A DNA stretch of 42,495 nt from Candidatus Omnitrophota bacterium. Lineage in GTDB: Bacteria > Omnitrophota > Gorgyraeia > B26-G9. This document shows, one piece after another, positions 1-7,245 of this stretch; position 1 is the stretch's first letter; each line of letters opens with the position of its first letter. A program made the translations under genes and the position numbers. Where the stretch lies: the NCBI GenBank assembly GCA_016213925.1, contig JACQZH010000043.1, forward strand, positions 1-42,495, given 5' to 3'. The notes beneath the pieces were generated by a model that searched no databases, was not told the DNA's origin, and saw nothing but the letters and a program-made list of their open reading frames with translations.

Positions 1-1323
1 GCTCTTATGCGCCATTTCATTAAAAAACCGCTTAAAATCATCGACATTTTTTTCGATAATACTTAAACCCGCGGCTTTTTCATGGCCGCCGAATTCTTTC
101 AGCAAATGATCGCATTTTGACAATGTATCAAAAAGGTGGAAATTACGCACAGACCGGCCTGACCCCTTGCCGACATTATCTTTCATGGAAATCAATATCG
201 TCGGGCGGTTATAGCGTTCGGCAATACGCGAAGCAACAATCCCGATAACTCCAGGGTGCCAGTCTTCGTTGTGCAGGACTATTGAGCGGTGATCCTTAAA
301 ATTTATTTCTCTTTCCATCATTGCAAGCGCTTCTTTTAAGGTTTTGCCTTCTTCCTGCTGGCGCTGCCTGTTTTCAGCATGCAAAACTTGAGCCAGCTCA
401 ACAGCCTGTTCGCGGTTATCGGTTAATAACAGCTCTAATGCCTTTTCCGCGGACCCCATGCGTCCTGTCGCGTTAAGCCTGGGCCCTAAGATAAATCCTA
501 CATGAAAAGCCTCAAGCTGGCGCGCTTTAATACCGCTAACCTCTATCAGCGCCCTTAGCCCTGGTTTTTTAGTCCGCGAAAGAATTTCCAGGCCGTTTTT
601 AACCAAAATCCTGTTTTCTCCGGCCAGTTTTGCCACATCACTGATTGTTCCCAAGGCAACCAGGTCCAAATGCTCGTTTACATCAAGAGCTTCTCCGCTG
701 ACTGCCTGAGCTAACTTATAAGCTATGCCCACCCCAGCCAGATCTTTAAAAGGATATTCGCAGTTCTTCTGCAGCGGATTTATAACAGAATACGCATTCG
801 GCACCTTATCTTCCTTTGCCCGGTGATGGTCAGTAATAATCGTATCAATACCTAAAGAATTAAGATACTCCACCTCATCATAACTCGTAATCCCGCAATC
901 TACGGTAATTACCAATCCAGTATGCTGCTGTTTAAGAAAAGTACATGCCTGCTTATTTAAGCCATAACCTTCTTCAACACGATGCGGCACATAACAATGC
1001 ACATCTGCCCCTAAAGCAGTAAATATATATTTAAGCAAAGCGCAACTGGTCAGGCCGTCAACATCATAATCGCCATAAACAAAAATCTTTTCTTTTTGTT
1101 TTACCGCTTTTTTAATACGTAAAACCGCTTTACGCATTCCGTGCATTAAAAAAGGGTCAAAGCAGTCTTTTAAAGTTCCCTGAAGGTAAATTTGAGCTTC
1201 TTCCGCGCTTTTAATGCCGCGGTTAAGCAGTATCTGCGCGGTTACCGGAGAAATGTTTAACCGCGCTGCCAGAGCCTTTTGCTTTTGCGGCGCCGCGGGC
1301 TGAATATTCCAGAGTTTCTGCAT
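1..1323 (-). CDS. recJ: RecJ single-stranded-DNA 5'-3' exonuclease, 3' end cut by window
   Basis: Reading from the ATG at 1323 gives 441 codons open to the window edge. RecJ degrades single-stranded DNA 5' to 3' in recombination and mismatch repair. The N-terminal DHH-family phosphoesterase core is clear: a YGDYDVDG metal motif near residue 107, VDCGIT, and the TDHH signature near residue 165. The later part shows GPRLNATGRMGSA and, further on, GKGSGRSVRNFHL, typical of the DHHA1 region with its GSGRS motif. The C-terminal OB-like region would lie outside the window. The gene starts 3 bp after the stop of the upstream methyltransferase, so the two are probably co-transcribed. The family assignment is secure; only the length is unknown. 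Confidence 0.95.
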   Translation of the reverse strand, partial: MQKLWNIQPAAPQKQKALAARLNISPVTAQILLNRGIKSAEEAQIYLQGTLKDCFDPFLMHGMRKAVLRIKKAVKQKEKIFVYGDYDVDGLTSCALLKYIFTALGADVHCYVPHRVEEGYGLNKQACTFLKQQHTGLVITVDCGITSYDEVEYLNSLGIDTIITDHHRAKEDKVPNAYSVINPLQKNCEYPFKDLAGVGIAYKLAQAVSGEALDVNEHLDLVALGTISDVAKLAGENRILVKNGLEILSRTKKPGLRALIEVSGIKARQLEAFHVGFILGPRLNATGRMGSAEKALELLLTDNREQAVELAQVLHAENRQRQQEEGKTLKEALAMMEREINFKDHRSIVLHNEDWHPGVIGIVASRIAERYNRPTILISMKDNVGKGSGRSVRNFHLFDTLSKCDHLLKEFGGHEKAAGLSIIEKNVDDFKRFFNEMAHKS

Positions 1324-1326
1324 GGT

Positions 1327-1989
1327 TTATTTTTTATTAACTTTCCTAATATAATCTTTGCGGTGCCCGACCGTAAAAAACAGCAATCCCAACTGCATCA
1401 TAATCAGGGCCGCGGCAATTATAATTTCCTGTTTATTAAGGATTCTTTCCTTTAAAAAATAGCGGAACAAATATAAGGCGCACAGCAATGCGCCGGTAAC
1501 CAGCACGCGGATAAACTCACCGTTATAATGCGCCTGTTTTATGCTGAATTCCGCGGCGGTTTTTGATTTATATTTTTTAAAATTAGGGAATATCACCGGC
1601 ACTGCTTTTTTATATTTAAGGTATTCCCTGCCGAAAAGCTCTGTAAGCAGAATCTCCTCTTTTTTTATCGTGCCCTGATAGAAAAAGAAAAATACCGCGC
1701 TGTAAATAATCGAAATAAAAATATTATTCACGAAAAGGCAAAACCCAAGGCCCATGAGAAAATTTCCCAGATAAAGCGGGTTACGCACATACGCGTAAGG
1801 CCCGCAAGTGGCTAAACTGCTGATCTTTTTTATGTATCCGGCGGCCCAGAAACGGACAAAAAGTCCGGCAAGTACAAGCCATAACCCGAATTTAAAGCTC
1901 ATCCCGTAATTCCAGGCGAAAAAAAGATACAGCCCTGCAAACGGATATGACGCCCATAAACGCAATTTTTTAAAACGCATGCTTTTCAA
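1327..1989 (-). CDS. Isoprenylcysteine carboxyl methyltransferase-like membrane methyltransferase
   Basis: This 220-residue integral membrane protein has about five hydrophobic segments. It carries the family signature GPYAYVRNPLYLGNFLMGLG (residues about 63-82) and a downstream charged FGREYLKYKK stretch. Both belong to the ICMT/PEMT/NnrU-like fold, in which SAM is bound in a C-terminal pocket of the membrane bundle. Bacterial members methylate lipids or small molecules; the substrate cannot be told from sequence. Two extra membrane helices follow the catalytic core (residues about 160-210). An alternative ATG lies three codons downstream of the chosen start. It sits immediately upstream of recJ, and nothing suggests a functional link. 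Confidence 0.75.
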   Translation of the reverse strand: MKSMRFKKLRLWASYPFAGLYLFFAWNYGMSFKFGLWLVLAGLFVRFWAAGYIKKISSLATCGPYAYVRNPLYLGNFLMGLGFCLFVNNIFISIIYSAVFFFFYQGTIKKEEILLTELFGREYLKYKKAVPVIFPNFKKYKSKTAAEFSIKQAHYNGEFIRVLVTGALLCALYLFRYFLKERILNKQEIIIAAALIMMQLGLLFFTVGHRKDYIRKVNKK

Positions 1990-2070
1990 TTAAATCCCAC
2001 TGGTTATCTGAATCTATTTTTTCTTAATCGCTTCTTAGTGTATTGTCAGGCAATAATTAACAATTTTCAA

Positions 2071-2340
2071 TCAAACACTAAATCCTAAATAAACCAAAAA
2101 CTATAAACTCCAAATAAAAATTAAACTTTTTTTCACCCTTCTTTTCGTGTTTTAAGCTTTGGTCATTTAAGTTTATTTAGAACTTAAATTTCTGGTTTCC
2201 CCTTCGGGGACTCACCCTTACGAGTACTCCAGCTAGGTAATTTACTCAAAGTAAATTACCTAGGGGCCAACTCAAAAATTTACAAAAGTAAATTTTTGAG
2301 GGGCATGGTTTCTGGTTACTGGTTTCTGGTTACTAACTTA
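2071..2340. repeat. Composite intergenic repeat, copy 1, with two hairpins
   Basis: This gene-free stretch is one of three related copies. It begins with a CTAAA-rich segment (AAACACTAAATCCTAAATAA), followed by a TTTTAAGCTTTGGTCATTTA segment and two perfect hairpins. One hairpin pairs CTAGGTAATTTAC with GTAAATTACCTAG (2232-2262). The other pairs CTCAAAAATTTAC with GTAAATTTTTGAG (2271-2300). It ends with tandem TTTCTGGTTACT units next to the stop codon of the barrel gene. No gene is seen. Confidence 0.8.
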
Positions 2341-3021
2341 ATATTTATAACACACTCCTAAATTCACTCCCCACTCATCCAGCAAGCGCGCTTCAGTATT
2401 AAAACTTACCCGATCATTAAAACTGTAATTCGCGCCGAAAAACACTCCCCAGATATCTTCAGATTTTAGCCTGCGGCGAAAATCATCAACTTTATATTTA
2501 AGCTGTACTTCACTGTACTGTACCCCTGCGTAAAGCGCGGCCTTTTCCCATTCTTTTATCCCAAGCAATGACATCTGCCACTCATCCCAAATAACCCGGT
2601 GCTTCACATCATTTACAGTATCCTTAAAAGGATGGCAGCTGATATGCTGAAACCCTAAGATTGATTTAAACCCTGAAGATTTATCCTCATACCAAAGATA
2701 CCTAAACCCGTATCCTCCGGCAAAACCAGCGCTAAAATCAAGGCTGATATCATCATTACGGTCAAACGACACGCTTCCCATGCCTACTTTTCCGTCAAGA
2801 AAAAGGCGTTCCGTCAGCCCGTAACTTGCGCTGATAAAATACTGGGTTGTGCTTGCTTTGCCCTCTACCTTATTAAAATCGCGCAAAAATATATGGTTAA
2901 ACTGCGCTCCCCAGATTGATTTATGCAAAGCAGGCAGGAAATCCCCTTCCGAAGGAATAGCAAAAGCAACACCACCAAAAAAAAGAAAAATTAAAAAACC
3001 GACAAGAACAACCCGTCCCAT
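2338..3021 (-). CDS. Outer-membrane beta-barrel protein, function unknown
   Basis: The 227-residue protein opens with a signal peptide (MGRVVLVGFLIFLFFGGVAFA, cleavage probably after AFA). The rest shows alternating aromatic and polar strands typical of small outer-membrane barrels: SASYGLTERLFLDGKVG, AGGYGFRYLWY, LYAGVQYSEVQLKYK, FFGANYSFNDRVSFNTEAR. It ends in an aromatic residue (GVCYKY), as BAM-recognised porins do. Size fits an 8-10-stranded barrel. No specific family is recognised. It is flanked on both sides by copies of the intergenic repeat and so is likely a separate transcript. Confidence 0.6.
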   Translation of the reverse strand: MGRVVLVGFLIFLFFGGVAFAIPSEGDFLPALHKSIWGAQFNHIFLRDFNKVEGKASTTQYFISASYGLTERLFLDGKVGMGSVSFDRNDDISLDFSAGFAGGYGFRYLWYEDKSSGFKSILGFQHISCHPFKDTVNDVKHRVIWDEWQMSLLGIKEWEKAALYAGVQYSEVQLKYKVDDFRRRLKSEDIWGVFFGANYSFNDRVSFNTEARLLDEWGVNLGVCYKY

Positions 3022-3138
3022 GGAAAATTTTATCCTTTAAATTTTGTTTCCAGCTTTATATTAGCCTTAATAGATGCTTTTGTCAATTCACAAGTCGCAG
3101 GCTGCAAGCCTCAAGATGCAATAGTTGATACTTTTTTA

Positions 3139-3427
3139 ATCAAACACTAAACCCTAAACTCTAAATCCTAAATAAACCAAAAATTATAAACTCCAAAAAA
3201 AAAAAATAAACTTTTTTACCCTTGTTTTTATGTTTTAAGCTTTAGTCATTACTGGTTTCCCCTTCGGGGACTCACCCTTACGAGTACTCCAGCTAGGTAA
3301 TTTACTCAAAGTAAATTACCTAGGGGCCAACTCGAAAATTTACAAAAGTAAATTTTCGAGGGGCCTGGTTTCTGGTAGCTGGTTTCTGGTTACTACTTAC
3401 CCCTTCGAGGACTCATCCTTGCGAGTA
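3139..3427. repeat. Composite intergenic repeat, copy 2
   Basis: Same module order as copy 1: a CTAAA-rich block, the TTTTAAGCTTTAGTCATT block, the CTAGGTAATTTAC hairpin and a second hairpin, then TTTCTGGTTACT units. The second hairpin pairs CTCGAAAATTTAC with GTAAATTTTCGAG. Compared with copy 1, the fourth base pair changed from A-T to G-C on both arms. That is a compensatory change, so the paired structure seems to be what is kept. Nothing coding is seen between 3041 and 3427. Confidence 0.8.
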
Positions 3428-3868
3428 CTATTCTTCTATTTCAAATCTCTTGCGGCAATTATTACACTCATAAACTGCCCGCTCATAACGCGGCTCAACA
3501 AACCGCGTATCATTGCTGTCGCATAAAGGGCAATACACAGGATCCTTCCACTCAACCCCCAGGACATCATCCTCCTGAGAATTATCATCCTCAAAAACTT
3601 CCGCTTCCACATCAACAACGTTTTTTCTTCCGCGGCCTTTACTATTTTTATTCTGCCATTGAGCCTGCGCGCCCTTAAACGGAGAAAAAAACACTTTTTT
3701 CCCCATAAGCCCTGCCAAAAACAGCGCCCCCAGCAAAACCCCTCCCACCGCAAGCCAGTAAAGAAACGGAAGGAATAAAAGCCCGAAAAAGAAATTAAAA
3801 ACCAAAAGCATAACAATAAAATATGCTGCCTTGCCGATCACGAATAACGCATTTAGATTAAGTTTCAT
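3428..3868 (-). CDS. Membrane-anchored zinc-ribbon protein
   Basis: The 146-residue protein has two N-terminal membrane helices (about residues 10-30 and 33-55). A polar acidic linker follows (VDVEAEVFEDDNSQEDD), then a C-terminal zinc ribbon built from CPLC (about 119-122) and CNNC (about 135-138), which would sit in the cytoplasm. No catalytic motif is present. The ribbon resembles those that bind nucleic acid or partner proteins; no precise family is recognised. The codon after the zinc ribbon ends in an acidic FEIEE tail. Confidence 0.6.
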   Translation of the reverse strand: MKLNLNALFVIGKAAYFIVMLLVFNFFFGLLFLPFLYWLAVGGVLLGALFLAGLMGKKVFFSPFKGAQAQWQNKNSKGRGRKNVVDVEAEVFEDDNSQEDDVLGVEWKDPVYCPLCDSNDTRFVEPRYERAVYECNNCRKRFEIEE

Positions 3869-3888
3869 AATATAAATCCCAAATTAAA

Positions 3889-4110
3889 TATTAAACACTA
3901 AACCCTAAACTCTAAATCCTAAATAAATCCAAAATTATAAACTCCAAATAAAATTAAACTTTATTCACCCTTCTTTTTATGTTTTGAGCTTTGGTCATTT
4001 GAGTTTATTTAGAGTTTAGTCTTTAAAGATTAGCGTTTCTGGTTTCTGGTTACTGGTTTCCCCTTCGGTGCCCGGTTTCTGGTAACTGGTAACTGGTTTC
4101 TGGTTACTAA
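3889..4110. repeat. Composite intergenic repeat, copy 3 (no long hairpins)
   Basis: This copy keeps the CTAAA-rich block and the TTTGAGCTTTGGTCATTTGA block, plus a run of TTTCTGGTTACT and GGTAACTGGTAACTGG units. The two long hairpins of copies 1 and 2 are missing, and only a CCCCTTCGG remnant stands in their place. The loss suggests the repeat is modular. Confidence 0.7.
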
Positions 4111-4117
4111 TAACCCG

Positions 4118-4603
4118 TTACTTCCTATCCAGCCAGATACCTTTTAAATGCTCGGTTATCTTTAAAGCTGCCTGGCTGTCAGGCTCAAGCTTCTCATCCT
4201 CATCAACCTCTTCAGCTTGTCTATGCCTCGAAGATTTTTCCAAAAACTCTTTTACCGAACTCACCCTTGAACCAACAGCCCGGCAGTAAAATTTTATCGC
4301 CTTATCATCGCTGACCACAACAATACGTTTCGGATTACGGCTTTGCTCCACTATCCTCTTTATCTTATCATCCGCGGACTCGTTCTTGCTGAAAATAACC
4401 TTTATCGCAGAACGTACTTGCGGGCTCTCAACTTCAGCTTTTCCGTCAAAAACTACAGTCACCTCGTTTTTCTTCGAGCCGTGCAGTTGATGCTTTTCAA
4501 TAAAATGCATCAGGGAATCCCTGCCCGCCCTAAGCTTCTGGCCGGTCAAAAAATCCACCTGCTTTATCACATTATAACCGTCGATTATGTAATGAAGAGA
4601 CAT
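4118..4603 (-). CDS. YacP-type NYN-domain ribonuclease
   Basis: The 161-residue protein matches the YacP/Rae1 group of NYN (PIN-like) endoribonucleases. It opens with the strand and acidic motif YIIDGYNVIKQ, followed by the substrate helix LRAGRDSLMHFIE. The second and third acidic positions lie in VTVVFDGKAE and NESADDKIKRIVE, and the final motif is VVVSDDKAIK. Known members cut mRNA on or near the ribosome. The C-terminal 35 residues are a charged tail (RHRQAEEVDEDEKLEPD) ending in a short helix. It is the last chromosomal gene before the integron relic and integrase. Confidence 0.8.
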   Translation of the reverse strand: MSLHYIIDGYNVIKQVDFLTGQKLRAGRDSLMHFIEKHQLHGSKKNEVTVVFDGKAEVESPQVRSAIKVIFSKNESADDKIKRIVEQSRNPKRIVVVSDDKAIKFYCRAVGSRVSSVKEFLEKSSRHRQAEEVDEDEKLEPDSQAALKITEHLKGIWLDRK

Positions 4604-4635
4604 AATAAATACCGCTCATGGTTCATGGCTCATAG

Positions 4636-4857
4636 CTATATTGTCTTTTTAATATAGTTTATTAGACTAGATAACATTTTTCCAATTTGGGCTCCACGTT
4701 CTTTCATCGCTGAAAGCTGTTCTATAGAAATCCACGATTTTTTGTAAAATATAATTAATAAAGTAATAGTTTCATATAAAGATCCACGCGCGATATATAG
4801 AAATTGAATACATTCTTTCTTTGAATATCTGCCTATCCATCAATGATTTTTCCCCAT
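4636..4857 (-). pseudogene. Relic of four-helix-bundle (23S rRNA intervening-sequence type) protein
   Basis: Minus-strand reading gives GRYSKKECIQFLYIARGSL, then YETITLLIIFYKKSWISIEQ and ending GAQIGKMLSSLINYIKKTI. This is the C-terminal two-thirds of the S23/four-helix-bundle family. An in-frame ATG at 4857 meets TGA five codons later (4842-4840), so the N-terminus is gone. These proteins are encoded in rRNA intervening sequences and scattered genomic loci; their role is unknown. It abuts the integrase stop codon. Confidence 0.65.
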
Positions 4858-4860
4858 GAG

Positions 4861-6183
4861 CTAAGAGCTATGAGCCATATAGAGTTTATCCAGCGGACTT
4901 TTCGGAGCATTGGACATATTTCTCATAACATGCGTATAAATCATCGTTGTTTCAACATTCTTATGCCCCAGTAATTCCTGCACTTCCCTAATATTTATTC
5001 CATCCATTAAAAGATGGGTAGCGAAACTATGGCGTAATGTATGCACAGTCGCGTGTTTGGCGATACCGGCGTCTTTTACCGCCTTGGCTACTATCTTTTG
5101 TATCGCATTCGGCGTAATGTGATGGCGCCGGATGATTCCTCCGCGGGGATCAACAGATAGTTTGGCAGAAGGAAAAACATACTGCCATCGCCATTCTTTG
5201 GCCGCCTTTGGATATTTGATAGAAAGCGAGCCCGGCAAGAAAACTTCCCCATACCCTTTGCTTAAGTCATCATCATGCAGCAGCTTTACTTTCCCAAGAT
5301 AATCCCGTAAATCCGCCTTGAGCATCTCAGGAAGCATAGTCACCCTGTCTTTATCCCCTTTGCCCGCCCGGACAGTTATAGAATTCATCCCGAAATCAAT
5401 ATCATTCACCCGTAAGCGGACACCCTCCATCAAGCGCATCCCCGTACCATAAAGCAGCTGCACTATCAGCCGGTTATTTCCATTCAAGCGGTTAAATATC
5501 TCCTGAACTTCTTGTTTCGTCAAAACTGACGGCAGCCTGGCTCCCCGTTTTGCCCGGACAGTTTCATTCATTCCTTCCAACTCAAGCTTAAACACATTCC
5601 TGAATAAAAATAACAACGCGTTAAACGCCTGGTTTTGAGAAGAAGCAGAAACTCTTTTTGTTAGGGCAAGATACGTCAAAAAATCTTTTACGTCTTCAGA
5701 GCATAGAGAACGGATATTCACCTCTTTATTCTTAATACACCGGATATACTCAAAAAAACGCCGCGCCCAATCCAGATACACACGCTCAGTACTGTAAGAA
5801 AAGTGCTTAAGCCGGATAAGCTCGCGCAGCTGTTCTAAAAACTTCCTATCATCAGCCGGCATGTTATTGGATGAATTCATTTTTTCAATACAATCCCGGT
5901 GCTGTGAATACAACCTGATAGCTTTATCAGCCTGCTTTATTTGCCACTGCGTCATATCTGTACGGCTTAAAATCAGGATAAATTCGCTGATTTGTTTATC
6001 AAGAGGTAAAGCTTTATTTTTTTCTTCCGCTTCAAACTTCAGAAACTTACTGACCCAAAGCGCGTAATACGGCACATTCTTAGTTGCCGCTAATTTGCTT
6101 TTTATTAAAAAAGCCTGAAATTCAGGCAGAACGTTATTTTCCATTTCATTCACCCTTCCCGCCAAATCATCAATACTATACAT
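4861..6183 (-). CDS. intI: Integron integrase (IntI-type tyrosine recombinase) with N-terminal extension
   Basis: This 440-residue tyrosine recombinase has a full catalytic set: Arg250 in GTGMRLMEG, Lys275 in AGKGDKD, His381/Arg384 in HTLRHSFATH, His407 in LGHKNVETT and the nucleophile Tyr416 in MIYTHV. Between Lys and His it carries the insert that defines integron integrases: KYPKAAKEWRWQYVFPSAKL, then DPRGGIIRRHH (residues about 323-355). This helix lets IntI bind the flipped-out bases of folded attC. Usual IntI proteins have 310-340 residues; here about 110 extra residues precede the SAM-like core-binding domain (about 115-205) and look like a second such domain. It is divergent from the cassette array, the classical integron layout. 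A palindrome overlaps its start codon. Confidence 0.93.
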   Translation of the reverse strand: MYSIDDLAGRVNEMENNVLPEFQAFLIKSKLAATKNVPYYALWVSKFLKFEAEEKNKALPLDKQISEFILILSRTDMTQWQIKQADKAIRLYSQHRDCIEKMNSSNNMPADDRKFLEQLRELIRLKHFSYSTERVYLDWARRFFEYIRCIKNKEVNIRSLCSEDVKDFLTYLALTKRVSASSQNQAFNALLFLFRNVFKLELEGMNETVRAKRGARLPSVLTKQEVQEIFNRLNGNNRLIVQLLYGTGMRLMEGVRLRVNDIDFGMNSITVRAGKGDKDRVTMLPEMLKADLRDYLGKVKLLHDDDLSKGYGEVFLPGSLSIKYPKAAKEWRWQYVFPSAKLSVDPRGGIIRRHHITPNAIQKIVAKAVKDAGIAKHATVHTLRHSFATHLLMDGINIREVQELLGHKNVETTMIYTHVMRNMSNAPKSPLDKLYMAHSS

Positions 6184-6191
6184 ACTATGTA
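6179..6191. promoter_or_regulatory. Palindrome over the integrase start codon
   Basis: TACATA-C-TATGTA is a perfect inverted repeat whose left arm includes the integrase ATG (minus strand). A closely similar palindrome, ATATAC-TAT-GTATAT, lies at 6278-6292 next to the cassette insertion point. The pair could be accessory integrase-binding sites or an operator; the sequence shows only the symmetry. Confidence 0.4.
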
Positions 6192-6237
6192 TTTGCTGAT
6201 ATTATATATTAAATATATACTAAGGCAAGAAATTTAT

Positions 6238-6266
6238 TTGACAATGTATTTTTAGAGTGCCATACT
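6238..6266 (+). promoter_or_regulatory. Outward cassette promoter (Pc-like)
   Basis: TTGACA at 6238-6243 and CATACT at 6261-6266 are separated by exactly 17 bp and point into the cassette array. Transcription would begin about 25 bp before the first cassette. A perfect -35 with a weaker -10 resembles Pc promoters of other integrons. Confidence 0.65.
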
Positions 6267-6305
6267 AAGAATTAAACATATACTATGTATATTAATTGTT
6301 ATGAG
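6267..6305 (+). other. Putative attI insertion site
   Basis: The first cassette joins at GTTATGAG (6298-6305), with cutting expected after the G at 6298. The assignment rests on three facts. The integrase lies on the other side. The bases after the G are the reverse complement of TCATAAC in the first attC (7141-7147). A palindrome, ATATAC/GTATAT (6278-6292), sits 5 bp upstream as a possible integrase site. Confidence 0.6.
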
Positions 6306-6319
6306 AATAAAATAAAGAT

Positions 6320-7138
6320 ATGAAAAGAAAATTATTAAATCAAATACAATTGCTTATGATTGAGGGTAATAAATTTACATTTCAAAATTTTTGCTATCCA
6401 CATGCTCCAGAAGGTAAATATGGGGGTAAAGATACTCCAAGATGGCTTATTTGGAAAACAAGAAGTTTTAACTTAATTACTAAACTTTCTGCTTCTAATT
6501 CACCAGCCGTTACATTAGCAGAAGAAGCAATGGAGATACACACTGAAGGATTTTATCCAAACAACTTTGAACGCCAAAAAGAAACAATGCTTGAGGCCTT
6601 GAAATTAACTGCAGAAAGTGTAAAGAATGATCCATTCGAAGAGCTTAAAAAGCCAACATCTAAAAAAACATTCACTACGCTTTCAAGTAAGATTTTTGTA
6701 GTACATGGACATGATCATTCTTTAAAAACAGAGGTTGAGAATTTTTTAATTAATATTGGTCTTGAACCAATTGTATTACATAAAAAACCAGATGAAGGAC
6801 AAACTATAATTGAGAAATTTGAAAAACATAGTGATGTTGGATATGCATTTATTTTACTTACCCCTGACGATATTGCTTACACCATAGATCAGGATGCAAT
6901 AGAAGATTCTAAACGAACGAAACAGAAGCAATCTAGGCCAAATGTGATTTTAGAGTTTGGTTATTTTGTTGGAAAACTGGGACGCAATCGTGTTTGTTGT
7001 ATTTATAAAGAAGGCGTTGCCTTACCAAGCGATCTCAGTGGACTTTTATATAAAAAAATAGAAAAATCAATTGAAGAAAAAGGATATGAAATAATAAAAG
7101 AACTTCAAGCAGCTGGATATAAACTACAAATTAAATAA
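6320..7138 (+). CDS. Cassette 1: TIR-like nucleotide-binding (CAP12 type) protein
   Basis: The 272-residue protein ends in a TIR-like domain (about 123-270). It opens with KIFVVHGHD, then LEPIVLHKKPDEGQTIIEKF with the conserved Glu160, the acidic ILLTPDD strand, and RPNVILEFGYFVGKLGR (206-222). This is the family annotated as predicted nucleotide-binding TIR-like. Several of its members act as NAD-degrading effectors in CBASS and related anti-phage systems. The N-terminal 110 residues are an unrecognised domain, perhaps a sensor. It is the first gene behind the outward promoter and therefore probably the best expressed cassette. The ATG at 6320 has no strong ribosome site. No nucleotide cyclase is present nearby, so the trigger is unknown. 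Confidence 0.75.
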   Translation: MKRKLLNQIQLLMIEGNKFTFQNFCYPHAPEGKYGGKDTPRWLIWKTRSFNLITKLSASNSPAVTLAEEAMEIHTEGFYPNNFERQKETMLEALKLTAESVKNDPFEELKKPTSKKTFTTLSSKIFVVHGHDHSLKTEVENFLINIGLEPIVLHKKPDEGQTIIEKFEKHSDVGYAFILLTPDDIAYTIDQDAIEDSKRTKQKQSRPNVILEFGYFVGKLGRNRVCCIYKEGVALPSDLSGLLYKKIEKSIEEKGYEIIKELQAAGYKLQIK

Positions 7139-7140
7139 AC

Positions 7141-7222
7141 TCATAACAATTCGCTCCAGGCAATCGGAACCCGCCCCGAAAAAGCCGGGTCGGTCTCCTC
7201 TGCCTGAGCTCAAGCGTTATGT
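7141..7222 (+). other. attC site 1
   Basis: R'' core TCATAAC (7141-7147) matches cassette 1's first bases; R' core GTTATGT is at 7216-7222. Inner arms CCAGGCA and TGCCTGAG pair around a CCCGCCCC/GGGTCGG stem. This is family A, shared with sites 2, 3 and 9. Confidence 0.9.
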
Positions 7223-7245
7223 GAGAAATAATAATAAAATTAAAC

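Noticed and set aside
3889-3960. Telomere-like AAACCCTAAA motifs
   Set aside because: They form short imperfect blocks inside intergenic repeats of a bacterial contig, not terminal tandem arrays.
2071-4110. Regular repeats that might be a CRISPR array
   Set aside because: Copies are long, composite and spaced by genes; there are no equal-length unique spacers and no cas genes.
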